DNA of 48,236 bases from Flavobacteriaceae bacterium. Its GTDB lineage: Bacteria > Bacteroidota > Bacteroidia > Flavobacteriales > Flavobacteriaceae. A program made the position numbers and the translations under genes. Below, one piece after another: positions 41,901-48,236 of the stretch. How positions within the stretch are numbered: position 1 is the first letter of the stretch; the number at the start of each line of letters is the position of its first letter. The stretch covers positions 1-48,236 of the forward strand of contig JAFMCA010000018.1 in the NCBI GenBank assembly GCA_017858055.1, given 5' to 3'. The notes beneath the pieces are model-generated. The model was not told the DNA's origin, made no database searches, and worked only from the letters and a program-made list of their open reading frames with translations.

Positions 41901-42683
41901 GACGGCTTCGAAGATCAAATTGAAATTGAAGCAGGCACAAATCCTCTCAATGTAAATGAATTCCCTTTTGAAGATGGTGATGGAGATGGTGTCCCCAACT
42001 CCTTTGGGTCATTGAGTCGAGCTACAGACAACTGCCCTGATATTGCAAACCCGGATCAGTTAGATACGGACGAAGATGGTGTTGGGGATGCCTGTGACAA
42101 TTGTATAAACCTAGAAAATGAAGATCAAACGGATACTGACCTTGACGGAATTGGTGATCTGTGTGATGTATGCCCTGAAGAATATAATCCTGAACAAGAA
42201 GATTATGACCGGGACTTGCTCGGAGATCTTTGTGATTTGGATGATGATAATGATGGTCAATCCGATGAGGATGAACTTGCATGTGGCTCGGATCCTAAAG
42301 ATGAAAATTCCCTGAGTCCAGATTTTGATGGAGATGGCATCCTAGACTGTTTCGATTTGGACAATGATAATGATGGAATCGAAGATGCCATCGATCCTAA
42401 TCCAACCGTGGCAGATGACCTATTAATCAGTGAATTTGTTTCCGATAATGGGGATGGAATCAATGACCGTTGGACTGTTCTCAAAATTGAGGAATACAGC
42501 AATCATAAGGTATATATCTACACCCGCGTTGGTGTATTGATTTATGAAAAAAACAACTATCAAAACAGTTGGCCAGAGGATGCTGATCAAGACAGAATCC
42601 CAGAGGGGAGCTATTTTTATAGAATAGATCTTGATTCGGATGGGGAAGCAGATAAAATTGGATGGATTTATTTAACTCGATAA
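38970..42683 (+). CDS. HYR/thrombospondin type 3 repeat surface protein with type IX sorting domain
   Basis: A 1237-residue secreted protein. Signal: LKFTKTLFFILLINQVVGQ from TTG 38970, the only plausible start. Residues about 30-280 form a beta-rich region including a PKD-like part; about 290-790 hold five to six HYR repeats, each with a VxDxxPP-type core (VIDQEPPVLI, VSDTTAPLIS, VIDDIPPTLI) and DNC motifs. About 820-1140 are Asp-rich thrombospondin type 3 calcium-binding repeats (DSDGIGNNADTDDDGDGF). The last 85 residues (LISEFVSDNGDGINDRW, GVLIYEKNNYQNSWP, PEGSYFYRIDLD) are a gliding-motility-associated C-terminal domain, a type IX (type B) sorting signal. Likely a cell-surface adhesin, paired with the downstream PorP/SprF gene. 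Confidence 0.9.
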   Translation: MKFTKTLFFILLINQVVGQQIVGSFSTTSLTCSGTTLAFEVNFTPSEISVTEFDFNEGVLPDGWVSSPYTVSTPCESTTGDTNPASSYFWASSTQESGPDINKRFVITSAVDVSQGGSIEFYIRYGDDDPQLNFSQVSNGEISCENPDLDDEEVKLQYSVNNGNWVTFYEDWDTIQGSAWYRWYFNDIPIPEGAKSNSTRFRWYQPSNSNIQYDNWGLDDIIVKAIPPPAASWEFDYGNGEATETLLIPSNTVTFTHLFPPSNQSKSFVSTISVTLTNNLTLSVTKTFLVEASDILLPSLEMPTELTVDTDPGSCTATLISTGTVTATDNCEVVSIVNDNPDLIFNLGENLLTWTATDSASNTNTFTQKITVIDQEPPVLIIPNHINAGSCSVTLGMATATDNCDLLTPSNNAPAVFPLGETAVVWQVTDASGNTVSATQLVTVSDTTAPLISAPSNVNISTDTDSCEATAVDLGIPVTSDNCTVASVLNNAPASFPIGITSVTWTVLDTAGNSASVIQTVTVIDDIPPTLIAPPDVVSDSCAIVLGLPTLTDNCTLTYSNDAPESFSTGITVVTWTASDSFGNTVTATQNVSFSDNTLPTILIQNQNIEVVADRGSCFASGVDLGSVITNDDCGIDSVTNDAPLQFPIGDTLVTYTVVDVFGNTTTRVQTVTTVDTESPVILANDIVLTLDSSGNVSIPYNLIDNGSYDNCTIATYSIVSIDSAFVYAKETPVPSRPSEEVIEVSKNSLNSKGKSVSSKNISVNCANLGTQQIIYSITDSSGNTASTTVNLTLTDDLDSCNSPSQPVSGSSGGNANADSDKDGVLDAADAFPNDPTEWTDTDSDGIGNNADTDDDGDGFLDTIEIFASSDPLNILDFPLDTDTDGIINILDEDDDNDGFTDVVEEAVGTDALNVLQYPLDTDSDLILDFYDSDDDNDGQSDEIELFCGSDPLNNRSRASDHDFDGIPNCLDLDDDNDGFEDQIEIEAGTNPLNVNEFPFEDGDGDGVPNSFGSLSRATDNCPDIANPDQLDTDEDGVGDACDNCINLENEDQTDTDLDGIGDLCDVCPEEYNPEQEDYDRDLLGDLCDLDDDNDGQSDEDELACGSDPKDENSLSPDFDGDGILDCFDLDNDNDGIEDAIDPNPTVADDLLISEFVSDNGDGINDRWTVLKIEEYSNHKVYIYTRVGVLIYEKNNYQNSWPEDADQDRIPEGSYFYRIDLDSDGEADKIGWIYLTR

Positions 42684-42685
42684 GT

Positions 42686-43597
42686 ATGTTTAAAAAAATC
42701 TCTTTTTTGTTTTATTTCATCAGCTGTTTCTCTTTTGGACAGCAAGAGAGTTATTATTCCCTCTATCGCTATACCCTGAACGTGATCAATCCGGCTTATG
42801 CAGGAGCAGAAAGTTCCAATAGTTTTTCCTTTACCTCAAGACAACAGTGGTCTTCTGTGCCGGATGCTCCCTCAACACTAGCTTTTTCCTATTCTTCCGC
42901 GAGAAAAAATAAGGTGGGGTTAGGAATTTCTGTTGTGTCCGACAAAGTTTTTGTTGAGCAACAAACCTTTGCCTATGTTGACTTTTCTTATCGTCTTCAA
43001 ACCACGGAATCGACCCAGCTATTTTTAGGAATTAAAGCTGGAGGGAATTTTTACAATGCTGACCCCACCAAGCTGAATACCTATACCTTTTCTCCTGATC
43101 CCTTAAAACAGCCTCTTTCGAAATTTAACCCCAATGTGGGTGTAGGTGCGTTTTTAAAAGGGGAACTGTTTTGGATGTCGCTCTCCATCCCGAGATTATT
43201 CAATGTAAATCGAGACCAAAATCTCGTATTCACCGCAAAAGATCGGGTGCATTCCTATTTGGGAGGGGGTATGGATCTCCCTATGAATTCCAATCTACTT
43301 TTAAAACCTGCACTAATGCTCAGAAAAGTGAATGGTTTGCCTATGACAACAGACCTTTCCATGATGTTTAGTTGGCAAAACAATCTAGATGTTGGTCTTT
43401 CCTACAGAACTCGTGGAGCCATTTCTTTACTTTCCTTGGTTTCAATTGGGGCTTTTGATATTGGCTACGCATATGAAGTACCGACAGAAAGTTCCCTTTC
43501 TCAATTGAATCTCAAAGTTCACGAAATAGTTTTGCGGATTCGACTGGGAGAATCTAACGCTGCTTTCGAAGAAGAAACCCAAGAAATCGTAGAATAA
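42686..43597 (+). CDS. PorP/SprF family type IX secretion membrane protein
   Basis: A 303-residue outer-membrane beta-barrel. After the signal (FKKISFLFYFISCFSFGQ) comes the family hallmark YSLYRYTLNVINPAYAGAES and QQWSSVPDAPSTLAFSYS. ATG 42686 starts 2 bases after the adhesin stop and gives a proper signal peptide; an in-frame ATG at 42662 would overlap that gene. SprF-like proteins sit beside large proteins with a type B sorting domain and anchor or help secrete them, exactly the arrangement here. Confidence 0.92.
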   Translation: MFKKISFLFYFISCFSFGQQESYYSLYRYTLNVINPAYAGAESSNSFSFTSRQQWSSVPDAPSTLAFSYSSARKNKVGLGISVVSDKVFVEQQTFAYVDFSYRLQTTESTQLFLGIKAGGNFYNADPTKLNTYTFSPDPLKQPLSKFNPNVGVGAFLKGELFWMSLSIPRLFNVNRDQNLVFTAKDRVHSYLGGGMDLPMNSNLLLKPALMLRKVNGLPMTTDLSMMFSWQNNLDVGLSYRTRGAISLLSLVSIGAFDIGYAYEVPTESSLSQLNLKVHEIVLRIRLGESNAAFEEETQEIVE

Positions 43598-43605
43598 TAT
43601 CTCTC

Positions 43606-45081
43606 TTACTTTAAACCTAGTTTTGGAAATCGGTTAACGAATCCGATTAATAAAAACCCCAAAACAAAGATCACCATAGTGCCAGCGACAATAATGAGAT
43701 AGGGATGCAACTCTAAGGCCCAAGCTTTTGATGGAAAACGAAGTGAAAGGGTCATCCATAAAATGACTAGAACTCCGGAAATAACTGAAATTATAGGGAC
43801 TGCCTTGCTGTTTGATTGGGTAGAAATTCCAAGCAGAAAAAGACCCAACATACCTCCACTAAAAATGGAAGCAAATTTCCACCAGGAATCTAAAATTCCT
43901 TTGACGTTTATCATGGCAATAGCCACAACAATTCCTGCTATTCCAATCAGTATGGATACGATATAAAGAATTTTTATTTTCTTACTTTCTGAAAGTACTG
44001 TGCCTCCCTGAGAAGGATAAAAATCTGTTAAAAAAACGGTTGCCATACTATTAAAACTTGTGGAAATTGTACTCATCCCTGCTGCAAAAATAGAAGCAAC
44101 CAAAAGACCTGAAAGTCCTGAAGGGAGTTCATTCGCAATAAAATAGGGGAAAACTTGATCCCCATTATTTTGAAGTTCAATAGGCAGACTGTTGGTTTGT
44201 GAATAATAAACGTAAAGGGCAGTCCCAATAAAAAGAAAAAGTGCAGAAACGGGGAGGTAAATCATTCCCCCAAAAAAAGCAGCTCTTTTGGCTGATTGTT
44301 CTGTGTTAAGCACCATATACCTTTGAATATAATTTTGATCAATACCAAAATTTTGCAAATTGATGAATATCCCATAAATCAGAACGACCCAGAATGTGGG
44401 TGCGTTGAGATCCAAGTTAAAATGCCCCAAACTAAATTTATTTTGCTCAAGCGCTGTATTAAAGAACCCCAAAACTCCCTCGGGAAGTTGTACAAAAATG
44501 AAAATTAAACACAGTAGCGCCCCCAGAATTAAGAGTATAGCCTGAATCGCGTCTGCCCAAAGTACGGCTTCTATACCCCCCAGTATAGCATATAGGGAAA
44601 CGAAAAGCCCTGTAAGGATAATGACCCACAGAATATTCCAATCTACAATGGCATTTATCGCTACTGCCAATAAAAATAATATGGTCCCGATTCGCATCAA
44701 TTGGGTTAACAAATAACAGAAGGCAGCGTATTGTTTTGCCCAAGTTCCATAGCGTTGTTCCAAATAAGTATAGGCAGAAGGACTATTTATTTTTCGATAG
44801 ATGGGAACAAAAAACTTTACTGCAATGACCGCTGCAACGGGGATCGATAAGCTGAAAACAAAGGGGTTCCAATTCCCGGAAAAGGCACTTCCAGGGAGTG
44901 CTAAATAACTGATGCTACTCACAAAAGTAGCGAAGATAGAAAGCGTAACCACCCAAGAAGGTATCTTCCCTGAACCCAACGTAAAACGACTCGCTGTTCT
45001 ATCCTTTGAAAAAAATACCCCGCCTAAAACCAAAAGAATACCTAGATACGCTACAATTATGAGGATGTCTAAAGTCTTCAT
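43606..45081 (-). CDS. Sodium:solute symporter (SSS family)
   Basis: A 491-residue inner-membrane protein with about 13 helices. LGGVFFSKDRTASRFTLGSGKIPSWVV and FATFVSSISYLALPGSAFSG near the N-terminus, AYTYLEQRYG and AAGMSTISTSFNSMATVFLTDFY are standard for SSS transporters, the group that includes sialic acid and sugar carriers in Bacteroidota. Its start overlaps the aldolase stop by 4 bases. By context it imports the acid sugar released by the sialidase-like enzyme. Confidence 0.88.
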   Translation of the reverse strand: MKTLDILIIVAYLGILLVLGGVFFSKDRTASRFTLGSGKIPSWVVTLSIFATFVSSISYLALPGSAFSGNWNPFVFSLSIPVAAVIAVKFFVPIYRKINSPSAYTYLEQRYGTWAKQYAAFCYLLTQLMRIGTILFLLAVAINAIVDWNILWVIILTGLFVSLYAILGGIEAVLWADAIQAILLILGALLCLIFIFVQLPEGVLGFFNTALEQNKFSLGHFNLDLNAPTFWVVLIYGIFINLQNFGIDQNYIQRYMVLNTEQSAKRAAFFGGMIYLPVSALFLFIGTALYVYYSQTNSLPIELQNNGDQVFPYFIANELPSGLSGLLVASIFAAGMSTISTSFNSMATVFLTDFYPSQGGTVLSESKKIKILYIVSILIGIAGIVVAIAMINVKGILDSWWKFASIFSGGMLGLFLLGISTQSNSKAVPIISVISGVLVILWMTLSLRFPSKAWALELHPYLIIVAGTMVIFVLGFLLIGFVNRFPKLGLK

Positions 45082-46004
45082 TTAAGGCGATTAAATTCAG
45101 CCACAAGGGTTTTGATATTGACCTCTATTTGATTCAATAGTTCCCCTTCAATAGCTTTCAATGGAACGGCTAGCTTGTTTTTACACAACCCTAAGGCCGC
45201 CGCTGCTGCTTTTATTCCTTTGAGGTAGCTGTTCGCCCCCCCTTCCAAAGCATAAACCCCTTTGGAAAGTTGAAGAACCAGTGTATGAAGTTTTGCTGCT
45301 TTTTGCGTATCGTTTTTTTGAGTTGCTTGAAATAATTCTGAATACAACTGCGGAAGGAGGTTTGCACCCCCATTCACCCCACCGTGGATCCCTTGATTTA
45401 AACTTTCCAACAAAAGCTCCTCTGGACCAATTAAAAGATTGAAATTGGTTTTCTCTGCAATTGAATGAAGTGCTTGTATATAATCCACATTTCCAGAGCT
45501 GTCCTTAATCCCCATAATGTTTGGATGGAGTGTCAGCTTTTCAACCACGTCTAAACGAATATTGAAATGAGTGCTTTTGGGATAATTGTAGAGATACAAG
45601 GGGAGTTCTGTTTGATCGGCTAGAGTTTTGAAATAATCGTATTGATCTTCTGGATCCAAGTCAAAATAGTAGGGTGCTGTAGCGACAACCGCCTGAGCCC
45701 CCTTTTCTTTTGCATATGCAGCTAAATTCAAACTTTCCGCCAATGAGGTGTCTCCGATACCAACTAATAATGGACAACCACTTTCTTTTATTGCTTCCGA
45801 ACTTAAGGCTATCAATTCCTTTCTTTGAATATGGGATAAACTGGAGGCTTCCCCGGTTGTCCCCAAAATAAAAATTCCATGAACTCTTCCTGAAACTATA
45901 TGAGGTATTAAATTTTGAATAGCTTGAACATCTAAACTCAGGTCCTCATTAAGTGGTGTAATCATGGGGCAAATGACCCCTCGATAAAATACGGGTTTAT
46001 CCAT
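45078..46004 (-). CDS. DapA/NanA-family aldolase (N-acetylneuraminate lyase-like)
   Basis: A 308-residue TIM-barrel class I aldolase. GIFILGTTGEASSLSHIQRKEL contains the carboxylate-binding GTTGE; Tyr is in LYLYNYPKSTHFNI and the Schiff-base Lys in NIMGIKDSSGNVDYI. Family members cleave or form bonds with pyruvate, including N-acetylneuraminate and other keto-deoxy acids. Dihydrodipicolinate synthase is less likely given the neighbours, a sialidase-like protein and an SSS carrier. I chose ATG 46004 over a TTG three codons upstream; it lies 1 base after the preceding stop. Confidence 0.85.
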   Translation of the reverse strand: MDKPVFYRGVICPMITPLNEDLSLDVQAIQNLIPHIVSGRVHGIFILGTTGEASSLSHIQRKELIALSSEAIKESGCPLLVGIGDTSLAESLNLAAYAKEKGAQAVVATAPYYFDLDPEDQYDYFKTLADQTELPLYLYNYPKSTHFNIRLDVVEKLTLHPNIMGIKDSSGNVDYIQALHSIAEKTNFNLLIGPEELLLESLNQGIHGGVNGGANLLPQLYSELFQATQKNDTQKAAKLHTLVLQLSKGVYALEGGANSYLKGIKAAAAALGLCKNKLAVPLKAIEGELLNQIEVNIKTLVAEFNRLK

Positions 46005-46005
46005 A

Positions 46006-47043
46006 TTATTCAACAGTAAAGGTTAGATACTTAATATTTTTCCGGTTGAAAGTATAGGTTAAATGCAAACTGCCATCCGCGGCTTGAATTAAGGCTGGAT
46101 AACTAAACTCCCCTCGCTTTTCCTCCTCTAAAACAACTACATCTTTCCATAGCAAGCCATCCTCCGAAATTGCCATATTTAGTTTTGCACGGTCATTTTT
46201 ACCCTTGGTAGTAGGATTATATACCAACACATGTTTGCCGTTACTGAGGGTAATCGCATCCGTACCAGAGTTTGGATTGGGCAAGTGTGTTTTCGTGATT
46301 GTGCTCCAACTATTTCCACCATCATAAGAAAAGGACTGCATTAAGGTGTCATTTCTACTTCGACAAAGCAATTGTAATTTTTCCTGACTGTGAACTAATA
46401 TACTAGGTTGGATAACATCGTAAGGAGTTGTAGGGTCAATGGGGATTTTTGTCCAATGCCTCCCTTGATCTGTGCTTTTTTCTATGTGAATTTTCCAAGA
46501 AAGTCCTTCGGTAGTCCTGGTTTCGGTGCTGGAGGGAGAAAGTAGGGTTCCGTTCGCCAAGGTAATGGGTTTATTTTTTATTGGGCCTAGGATACCCTCT
46601 GGAAGTCGTATGGAAGGTCCCCAACTTTTCCCCTCGTCTGTGGATACTTTATACATCCCCCACCATTCTCTTGGAGAGGGTCCTGTTTTATAAAATAGGA
46701 CTATTTCTGTTGGACTGACTCGGTATAAAACGGGGTTCCAGTTGGGGTACTGTATTCCATCAGAGGACAATCCTGTTGTGATTTTTTTAGGTACTCTCCA
46801 AACACCTTTTTCAGATCGGGAAAGCCAAATGGATACATCGTTATTCCCCTCTTTGGTTCCTCCAAATGCTGCTGCAAGAAAGACTCCGTTGGATAGTTCC
46901 ATTATCGTAGAGGCATGACATTCTTCAAAAGGAGGTGTCGTGTAAAGCATGGTTTCCCTTCCAGGAGATAAAGAAAACTGTCCGTAAACAATGGTATAAA
47001 AACTCAGAAAAGTGATATAGAATAAGTGAATTCTTAGATTCAT
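46006..47043 (-). CDS. Sialidase-like BNR-repeat protein, secreted
   Basis: A 345-residue protein with a signal peptide (FYITFLSFYTIVYGQ). The six-bladed propeller is shown by Asp-box repeats: STDEGKSWGPS, STDQGRHWTKI, SYDGGNSWSTI and SEDGLLWKD. It matches the BNR_2 sialidase-like group (ECHASTIMELSNGVFLAAAFG, GTKEGNNDVSIWLSR). The FRIP arginine motif typical of GH33 sialidases is not visible, so sialic acid specificity is uncertain; related proteins occur in algal-glycan loci. First gene of a tight operon with the aldolase and transporter. Confidence 0.8.
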   Translation of the reverse strand: MNLRIHLFYITFLSFYTIVYGQFSLSPGRETMLYTTPPFEECHASTIMELSNGVFLAAAFGGTKEGNNDVSIWLSRSEKGVWRVPKKITTGLSSDGIQYPNWNPVLYRVSPTEIVLFYKTGPSPREWWGMYKVSTDEGKSWGPSIRLPEGILGPIKNKPITLANGTLLSPSSTETRTTEGLSWKIHIEKSTDQGRHWTKIPIDPTTPYDVIQPSILVHSQEKLQLLCRSRNDTLMQSFSYDGGNSWSTITKTHLPNPNSGTDAITLSNGKHVLVYNPTTKGKNDRAKLNMAISEDGLLWKDVVVLEEEKRGEFSYPALIQAADGSLHLTYTFNRKNIKYLTFTVE

Positions 47044-47263
47044 AGGATTTGAATTTAATATTAGAAAAAGGACTGTTCTTTTTAATTCTTCAGTATTGGA
47101 TTTATGAAGATATAAAAATTAGGTTTTACACAGGAAAATGAAGGTAGGCAAATGAAAAGGTTTAAGAGTGGAAGAGTTACTAGTGTAACGATTGTAAACG
47201 AGTGTTTTCAAATGGAATCTTTTGAATAGATAAACCCATAATTAGTAAATGAATTTAAGTGCC

Positions 47264-47271
47264 TATATTTA
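47264..47271 (+). promoter_or_regulatory. -7-like box (TATATTTA) of the lipoprotein gene
   Basis: TATATTTA differs from TAnnTTTG in the last base, with TTA at the -33 position (47242-47244) 19 bases away. It lies 23 bases before ATG 47295 and would make the in-frame ATG at 47259 fall upstream of transcription. The stretch 47044-47263 before it holds no gene I can support. Confidence 0.3.
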
Positions 47272-47294
47272 CTTCAACTTCTATAGCTTTAAAA

Positions 47295-47744
47295 ATGACA
47301 GAATCCCTTATTAAAAACTTAATTATATCTGCTGGAGTTCTCTTTTTTATCTGTTGTGAAAAAGAAAGCGAAACAGTGGAGGAATTCAGTTGTACGGTAG
47401 ATTATGTCGAGTTTAAAGAGAATGCGACGGCTGTCGTAAAATTTGACATTACTTTGAATGGCGTTTTAAAGTCGTCTTTTTTGAGTGATGAATATGTCTT
47501 CGAAGAGGAGCACTACCTTATTGGAGACGATGTAATCAATATTTTGAATTTTGTACAAAAAGGCAATGAAGCTACTTTTGATTTTGAATATGGGAGCAAT
47601 TGCGGCCCCATTTGTAAGAATCTTTTTGAGAATATTCCCACTCACGAACACTTTACACTAAGTGTGGAAGCAGAAAAAAGCCTCTCCGACAAAGTCGTAG
47701 GGAAATGGAAGGTAAAAAGTGCCTCGGTAAATCCAGGAGGCTAA
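47295..47744 (+). CDS. Small lipoprotein, unknown function (149 aa)
   Basis: ATG 47295 gives MTESLIKNLIISAGVLFFICCEKE, a lipoprotein signal with lipobox FFIC. The mature part is a beta-rich domain (EFSCTVDYVEFKENATAVVK, HYLIGDDVINILNF) with several Cys (DYGSNCGPICKNL-like region), then LSDKVVGKWKVKSAS, the start of a lipocalin-like pattern that is cut short by the stop. The short end after VGKWKVKSA suggests a possible truncation of a longer lipocalin-domain protein. Not recognised further. Confidence 0.6.
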   Translation: MTESLIKNLIISAGVLFFICCEKESETVEEFSCTVDYVEFKENATAVVKFDITLNGVLKSSFLSDEYVFEEEHYLIGDDVINILNFVQKGNEATFDFEYGSNCGPICKNLFENIPTHEHFTLSVEAEKSLSDKVVGKWKVKSASVNPGG

Positions 47745-47783
47745 TCCCATTTGACAAAAAAATCCCTAATTCAATCCTTTTCT

Positions 47784-48236
47784 CTAGTAAATTCGAACCT
47801 CTGCGAGGGAAGCAAATTGTTCTCCGTCATGGGCTGAATTGATGCGTATTTTAAAATATCGAAAACTTTTTTGCTCCACGAAGTCAAGGTTTTGTGGTGT
47901 GTTGATGTTCGATAGGACAAAATCCCCTAGGGACTCCCAGGTACTTGCATCCTCACTTACTAAGATTTCAATGTCTTTGATTTTTCTACTCCCGTTTCGT
48001 TGAAGAAAGGAAAAGCCTTTTACCTCCGTACTGCCCTGAGTGTCGACTACGAGTTCGTGAGGATGGGTCACATTACAGGTGGTCCAACAAGAATGCCAAT
48101 AAGTCGTGTCTTTTCCATCAATAATTAAGTTGGCTAGTCCATTTCCAAAGGGTTCGCCTCCTCCAGTTTCTTCAGAACTGAATGAGAATATTCTCCACTT
48201 TGAATTGTCAAAATAGGTTTTTGGAGAAAAAGAAAT
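47784..48236 (-). CDS. F5/8 type C (discoidin, CBM32-like) domain protein, 3' part only
   Basis: The frame is open to the window edge, so the start lies beyond. The visible 150 residues form one discoidin-like module: WRIFSFSSEETGGGEPF, NLIIDGKDTTYWHSCW, HPHELVVDTQGSTEVKGFSF, IEILVSEDASTWESLGDF and a C-terminal strand FASLAEVRIY. These domains bind galactose- or GlcNAc-type glycans and are often at the end of secreted CAZymes. A GTG at 48071 is internal, not the start. It is convergent with the lipoprotein gene. Confidence 0.85.
   Translation of the reverse strand: MSFSPKTYFDNSKWRIFSFSSEETGGGEPFGNGLANLIIDGKDTTYWHSCWTTCNVTHPHELVVDTQGSTEVKGFSFLQRNGSRKIKDIEILVSEDASTWESLGDFVLSNINTPQNLDFVEQKSFRYFKIRINSAHDGEQFASLAEVRIY

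Noticed and set aside
42022-42282. His-rich minus-strand frame that might be a metal-binding peptide
   Set aside because: The His codons are the reverse complement of Asp/Asn codons of the calcium-binding repeats.
41384-42502. Several minus-strand open frames rich in Ser/His inside the adhesin gene
   Set aside because: They mirror the Asp-rich thrombospondin-3 codons on the coding strand and are not genes.
47152-47229. 25-codon ORF (MKRFKSGR...) upstream of the lipoprotein gene
   Set aside because: No ribosome site, no conserved feature; likely chance in a gene-free stretch.

Overview
The window looks like a marine, polysaccharide-degrading member of the Flavobacteriia (Bacteroidota). The signs are AT-rich coding sequence, many lipoproteins with short LxxC-type signals, a gliding-motility-type (type IX secretion) C-terminal domain next to a PorP/SprF gene, DUF5916 and HEVGH metalloprotease families, and promoters that fit the Bacteroidota TTG-N19-TAnnTTTG pattern. 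I saw no rRNA, tRNA, CRISPR array, insertion sequence or phage genes. I also saw no SusC/SusD pair, although sugar-degrading genes are plentiful.

Layout. 1-1568: 3' part of a Cys-type sulfatase. 1565-3216: pdxA and riboflavin synthase, divergent. 3419-4279: a frameshifted lipoprotein gene and a TfoX-N protein, both carrying A9 tracts. 4403-5671: Na+/H+ antiporter. 5697-5874: an unannotated short transcription unit (promoter, two mini-ORFs, a long anti-SD-complementary Shine-Dalgarno, terminator). 5888-6838: 2OG-Fe(II) oxygenase. 11368-6798 (minus): GH109-type protein, GHMP sugar kinase with an apparent AUU start, nucleotidyltransferase and beta-lactamase-fold hydrolase. 11519-11708: two tiny membrane-protein ORFs ending at a symmetric terminator. 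11892-12774 (minus): two small lipoproteins.

13065-20165 is a tight four-gene operon of a type best known from Planctomycetes/Verrucomicrobia: PSCyt1/DUF1549/DUF1553 haem protein, Tat-exported DUF1501, NHL propeller, and DUF2231 membrane protein with a CxxCH domain. It is followed by a PIG-L deacetylase (minus), a secreted Gfo/Idh oxidoreductase, gluconokinase and 6-phosphogluconate dehydrogenase (plus), then a second sulfatase and a large zinc metalloprotease (minus).

34216-28149 (minus) is a seven-gene operon for non-phosphorylative L-fucose catabolism (mutarotase, FucP permease, dehydrogenase, lactonase, 2-keto-3-deoxy-fuconate dehydrogenase, diketo-acid hydrolase) plus an FAD oxidoreductase. 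No L-fuconate dehydratase is present. With two sulfatases and the PVC-type operon nearby, use of a sulfated fucose-containing glycan is a reasonable inference but is not shown.

34360-38513 holds a small basic protein, a SOUL haem-binding-like protein, an unrecognised secreted protein and a DUF5916 outer-membrane protein. 38600-43597 carries a small protein, a 1237-residue HYR/thrombospondin-3 adhesin-like protein with a type IX sorting domain, and its PorP/SprF partner. 47043-43606 (minus) is a sialidase-like, aldolase and sodium-symporter operon. The window ends with a lipoprotein gene and the 3' part of an F5/8-type-C (CBM32-like) domain gene.

The most notable observations are the candidate small RNA/mini-ORF locus at 5697-5874, the kinase whose conserved N-terminus can only be reached from a non-ATG/GTG/TTG codon, and the PVC-type redox operon next to fucose genes.
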